From contig CAIPFS010000417.1 of assembly GCA_903864375.1 (NCBI GenBank), positions 1 to 7,385 of the forward strand: a stretch of 7,385 nt of DNA. The letters are read 5' to 3'. A program made the position numbers and the translations under genes. Source of the DNA: an uncultured Verrucomicrobiota bacterium (GTDB lineage Bacteria > Verrucomicrobiota > Verrucomicrobiia > Limisphaerales > UBA9464). The notes under the pieces were generated by a model, which saw only the letters and a program-made list of their open reading frames with translations, did no database searches and was not told the DNA's origin. Below are positions 6,697-7,385 of this stretch, piece by piece (position 1 is the stretch's first letter; every line of letters begins with the position of its first letter).

Positions 6697-6702
6697 TTTC
6701 AA
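6674..6702 (-). promoter_or_regulatory. Candidate internal promoter for the antitoxin gene
   Basis: On the minus strand, TTGAAA (6702-6697; 5 of 6 to the -35 consensus) is followed, after exactly 17 bp, by TACTTT (6679-6674; 3 of 6 to the -10 consensus). The 17-bp spacer contains the whole 16-bp palindrome, so bound repressor would block polymerase. Transcription would begin about 5-8 nt before ATG 6660, giving a very short or absent leader. The -10 match is poor. Confidence 0.4.
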
Positions 6703-7307
6703 CCGTTCGTTTTACTGACCCATTTCGCCAGCATTTCACCTTCAACCACAGAAAGCCGAGTGGTGGTGGACATCTGCTTGGTGAATATCGCGACATTCAG
6801 GCCGCGGGGAACGGCTGCGGAGCGGGCCAGCAGGCCGTGGCCGCCGGCTTCTGCCACTGCGCGACCCAAAGCTTGGCTGAAGCTTTCTCGGTGGGCGTTC
6901 AACAGCTTGCGCCAGTCCTCGGACGCCAATCTTTCCAGCGTTACCCCGAGGGAGCGGCGGACGGCGACGTCGGACAGGTCCAGCACTCGATCCAGTCGCG
7001 CTTCAATGGCCACCAACAACCGTGGACTGGTCGTAACGAAACCGTAGTATCGGTCGTTGGCCTTGCATTCTTCCAGAGCGGTCGTGTCGGTGGTACTTCC
7101 GTAGAGTGTCGCAAGGCCGGGTGGATTCCATCGACCGCCACGTTCCATGGCACCCAGTCCGCTGAGCACATCCTTCGGCGCCGGATAGGCCAACGTTTGA
7201 AACCGGAACAACCGACCGGTCCACGGACGGAGAAACTCGGAGTGGGTTCGCAGCCACTTCCCCACAACGGCAGAGCGGGGATGCGGATGGAGTCGATAAG
7301 AGGACAT
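6699..7307 (-). CDS. RES-domain toxin (NAD+-degrading, ParT/MbcT type)
   Basis: This 202-residue RES-domain protein is the toxin of the module. Characterised relatives degrade NAD+ (glycohydrolase or phosphorylase, as in MbcT) or ADP-ribosylate a host enzyme (ParT), causing stasis; which reaction this one performs is not visible. The conserved positions are present: Arg35 (LFRFQTL), GGRWNPPG (57-64), Tyr69 and Ser71 (LYGSTTDTTALEE), Glu79/Glu80, and Ser163 (LLARSAAVPRGLNVAIF). R, E and S give the family its name. There is no signal peptide; it acts in the cytoplasm. The start is ATG 7305-7307. An in-frame TAA lies just upstream (TAA GGA ATG), so no longer start exists. The AAGGA touching the ATG is too close to be a normal ribosome-binding site, which may keep toxin translation low. 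The stop TGA at 6699-6701 lies 38 nt before the preferred antitoxin start. Confidence 0.92.
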   Translation of the reverse strand: MSSYRLHPHPRSAVVGKWLRTHSEFLRPWTGRLFRFQTLAYPAPKDVLSGLGAMERGGRWNPPGLATLYGSTTDTTALEECKANDRYYGFVTTSPRLLVAIEARLDRVLDLSDVAVRRSLGVTLERLASEDWRKLLNAHRESFSQALGRAVAEAGGHGLLARSAAVPRGLNVAIFTKQMSTTTRLSVVEGEMLAKWVSKTNG

Positions 7308-7318
7308 TCCTTATCGAA

Positions 7319-7346
7319 ATTGTGCCCACGGGCGTTAAAGGTACAA
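7319..7346 (-). promoter_or_regulatory. Weak candidate promoter for the toxin gene
   Basis: On the minus strand, TTGTAC (7346-7341) and CACAAT (7324-7319) are separated by 16 bp, with partial matches to -35 and -10 (4 of 6 in each). The start of transcription would be only a few bases before ATG 7307. No copy of the CCTGCAAA half-site is seen between here and the window edge. This rests on motif similarity alone. Confidence 0.22.
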
Positions 7347-7385
7347 TAAGAGGGATCGCGTACCCAAAAACCTCAGGTAAGCCTA

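Noticed and set aside
6196..7047. 283-codon plus-strand open frame opposite the toxin-antitoxin genes
   Set aside because: It is antisense to two genes with clear family motifs, has no recognisable domain and is explained by GC-biased codon use on the other strand.

Overview
The window looks like a chromosomal segment of a PVC-superphylum bacterium, most likely a Verrucomicrobiota (Limisphaerales/Pedosphaerales-like) and less likely a planctomycete. The reasons are compositional and family-based. The DNA is GC-rich, and Shine-Dalgarno sequences are weak or absent in front of most genes. A Tat-exported DUF1501 protein and a Tat-exported Gfo/Idh/MocA oxidoreductase sit together, which is a family combination strongly expanded in that group. 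This assignment is inference; no rRNA or marker gene is present.

Layout, left to right. (1) Bases 1-1400, + strand: the 3' part of a DUF1501 gene whose true start lies left of the window, because the reading frame runs open through base 3 and encodes most of a Tat-type signal. (2) Bases 1458-2765, - strand: a convergent Gfo/Idh/MocA oxidoreductase with a Tat signal and an atypical Rossmann loop. (3) Bases 2863-3600, - strand: a two-gene regulatory cassette, STAS anti-anti-sigma factor followed by an RsbW-like HATPase, with no PP2C/SpoIIE phosphatase in view. It lies 97 nt upstream of the oxidoreductase on the same strand, so co-transcription is possible. (4) Bases 3869-4455, + strand: a universal stress protein gene broken by an apparent one-base deletion near 4262-4264. 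(5) Bases 4621-5871, + strand: a di-haem cytochrome c of the DHOR (DUF1111) family with a signal peptide and two CxxCH sites. (6) Bases 5872-6255: a 384-bp stretch without a convincing gene, rich in stem-loops, including a perfect 8-bp-stem hairpin that looks like an interspersed repeat. (7) Bases 6256-7307, - strand: a RES-Xre (ParT/ParS, MbcT/MbcA type) toxin-antitoxin module, with the RES toxin transcribed first.

How the parts relate. The exported DUF1501, oxidoreductase and di-haem protein are cell-envelope proteins of the kind common in polymer-degrading PVC bacteria, but nothing in the window ties them into one pathway. The STAS/HATPase pair would form a partner-switching signalling unit whose phosphatase and sigma factor must be elsewhere. 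The toxin-antitoxin module is self-contained. Its toxin-antitoxin junction carries a perfect 16-bp palindrome plus a third half-site, placed inside the spacer of a candidate promoter for the antitoxin. That is the most interesting regulatory structure here. I did not find a clearly new biological system.
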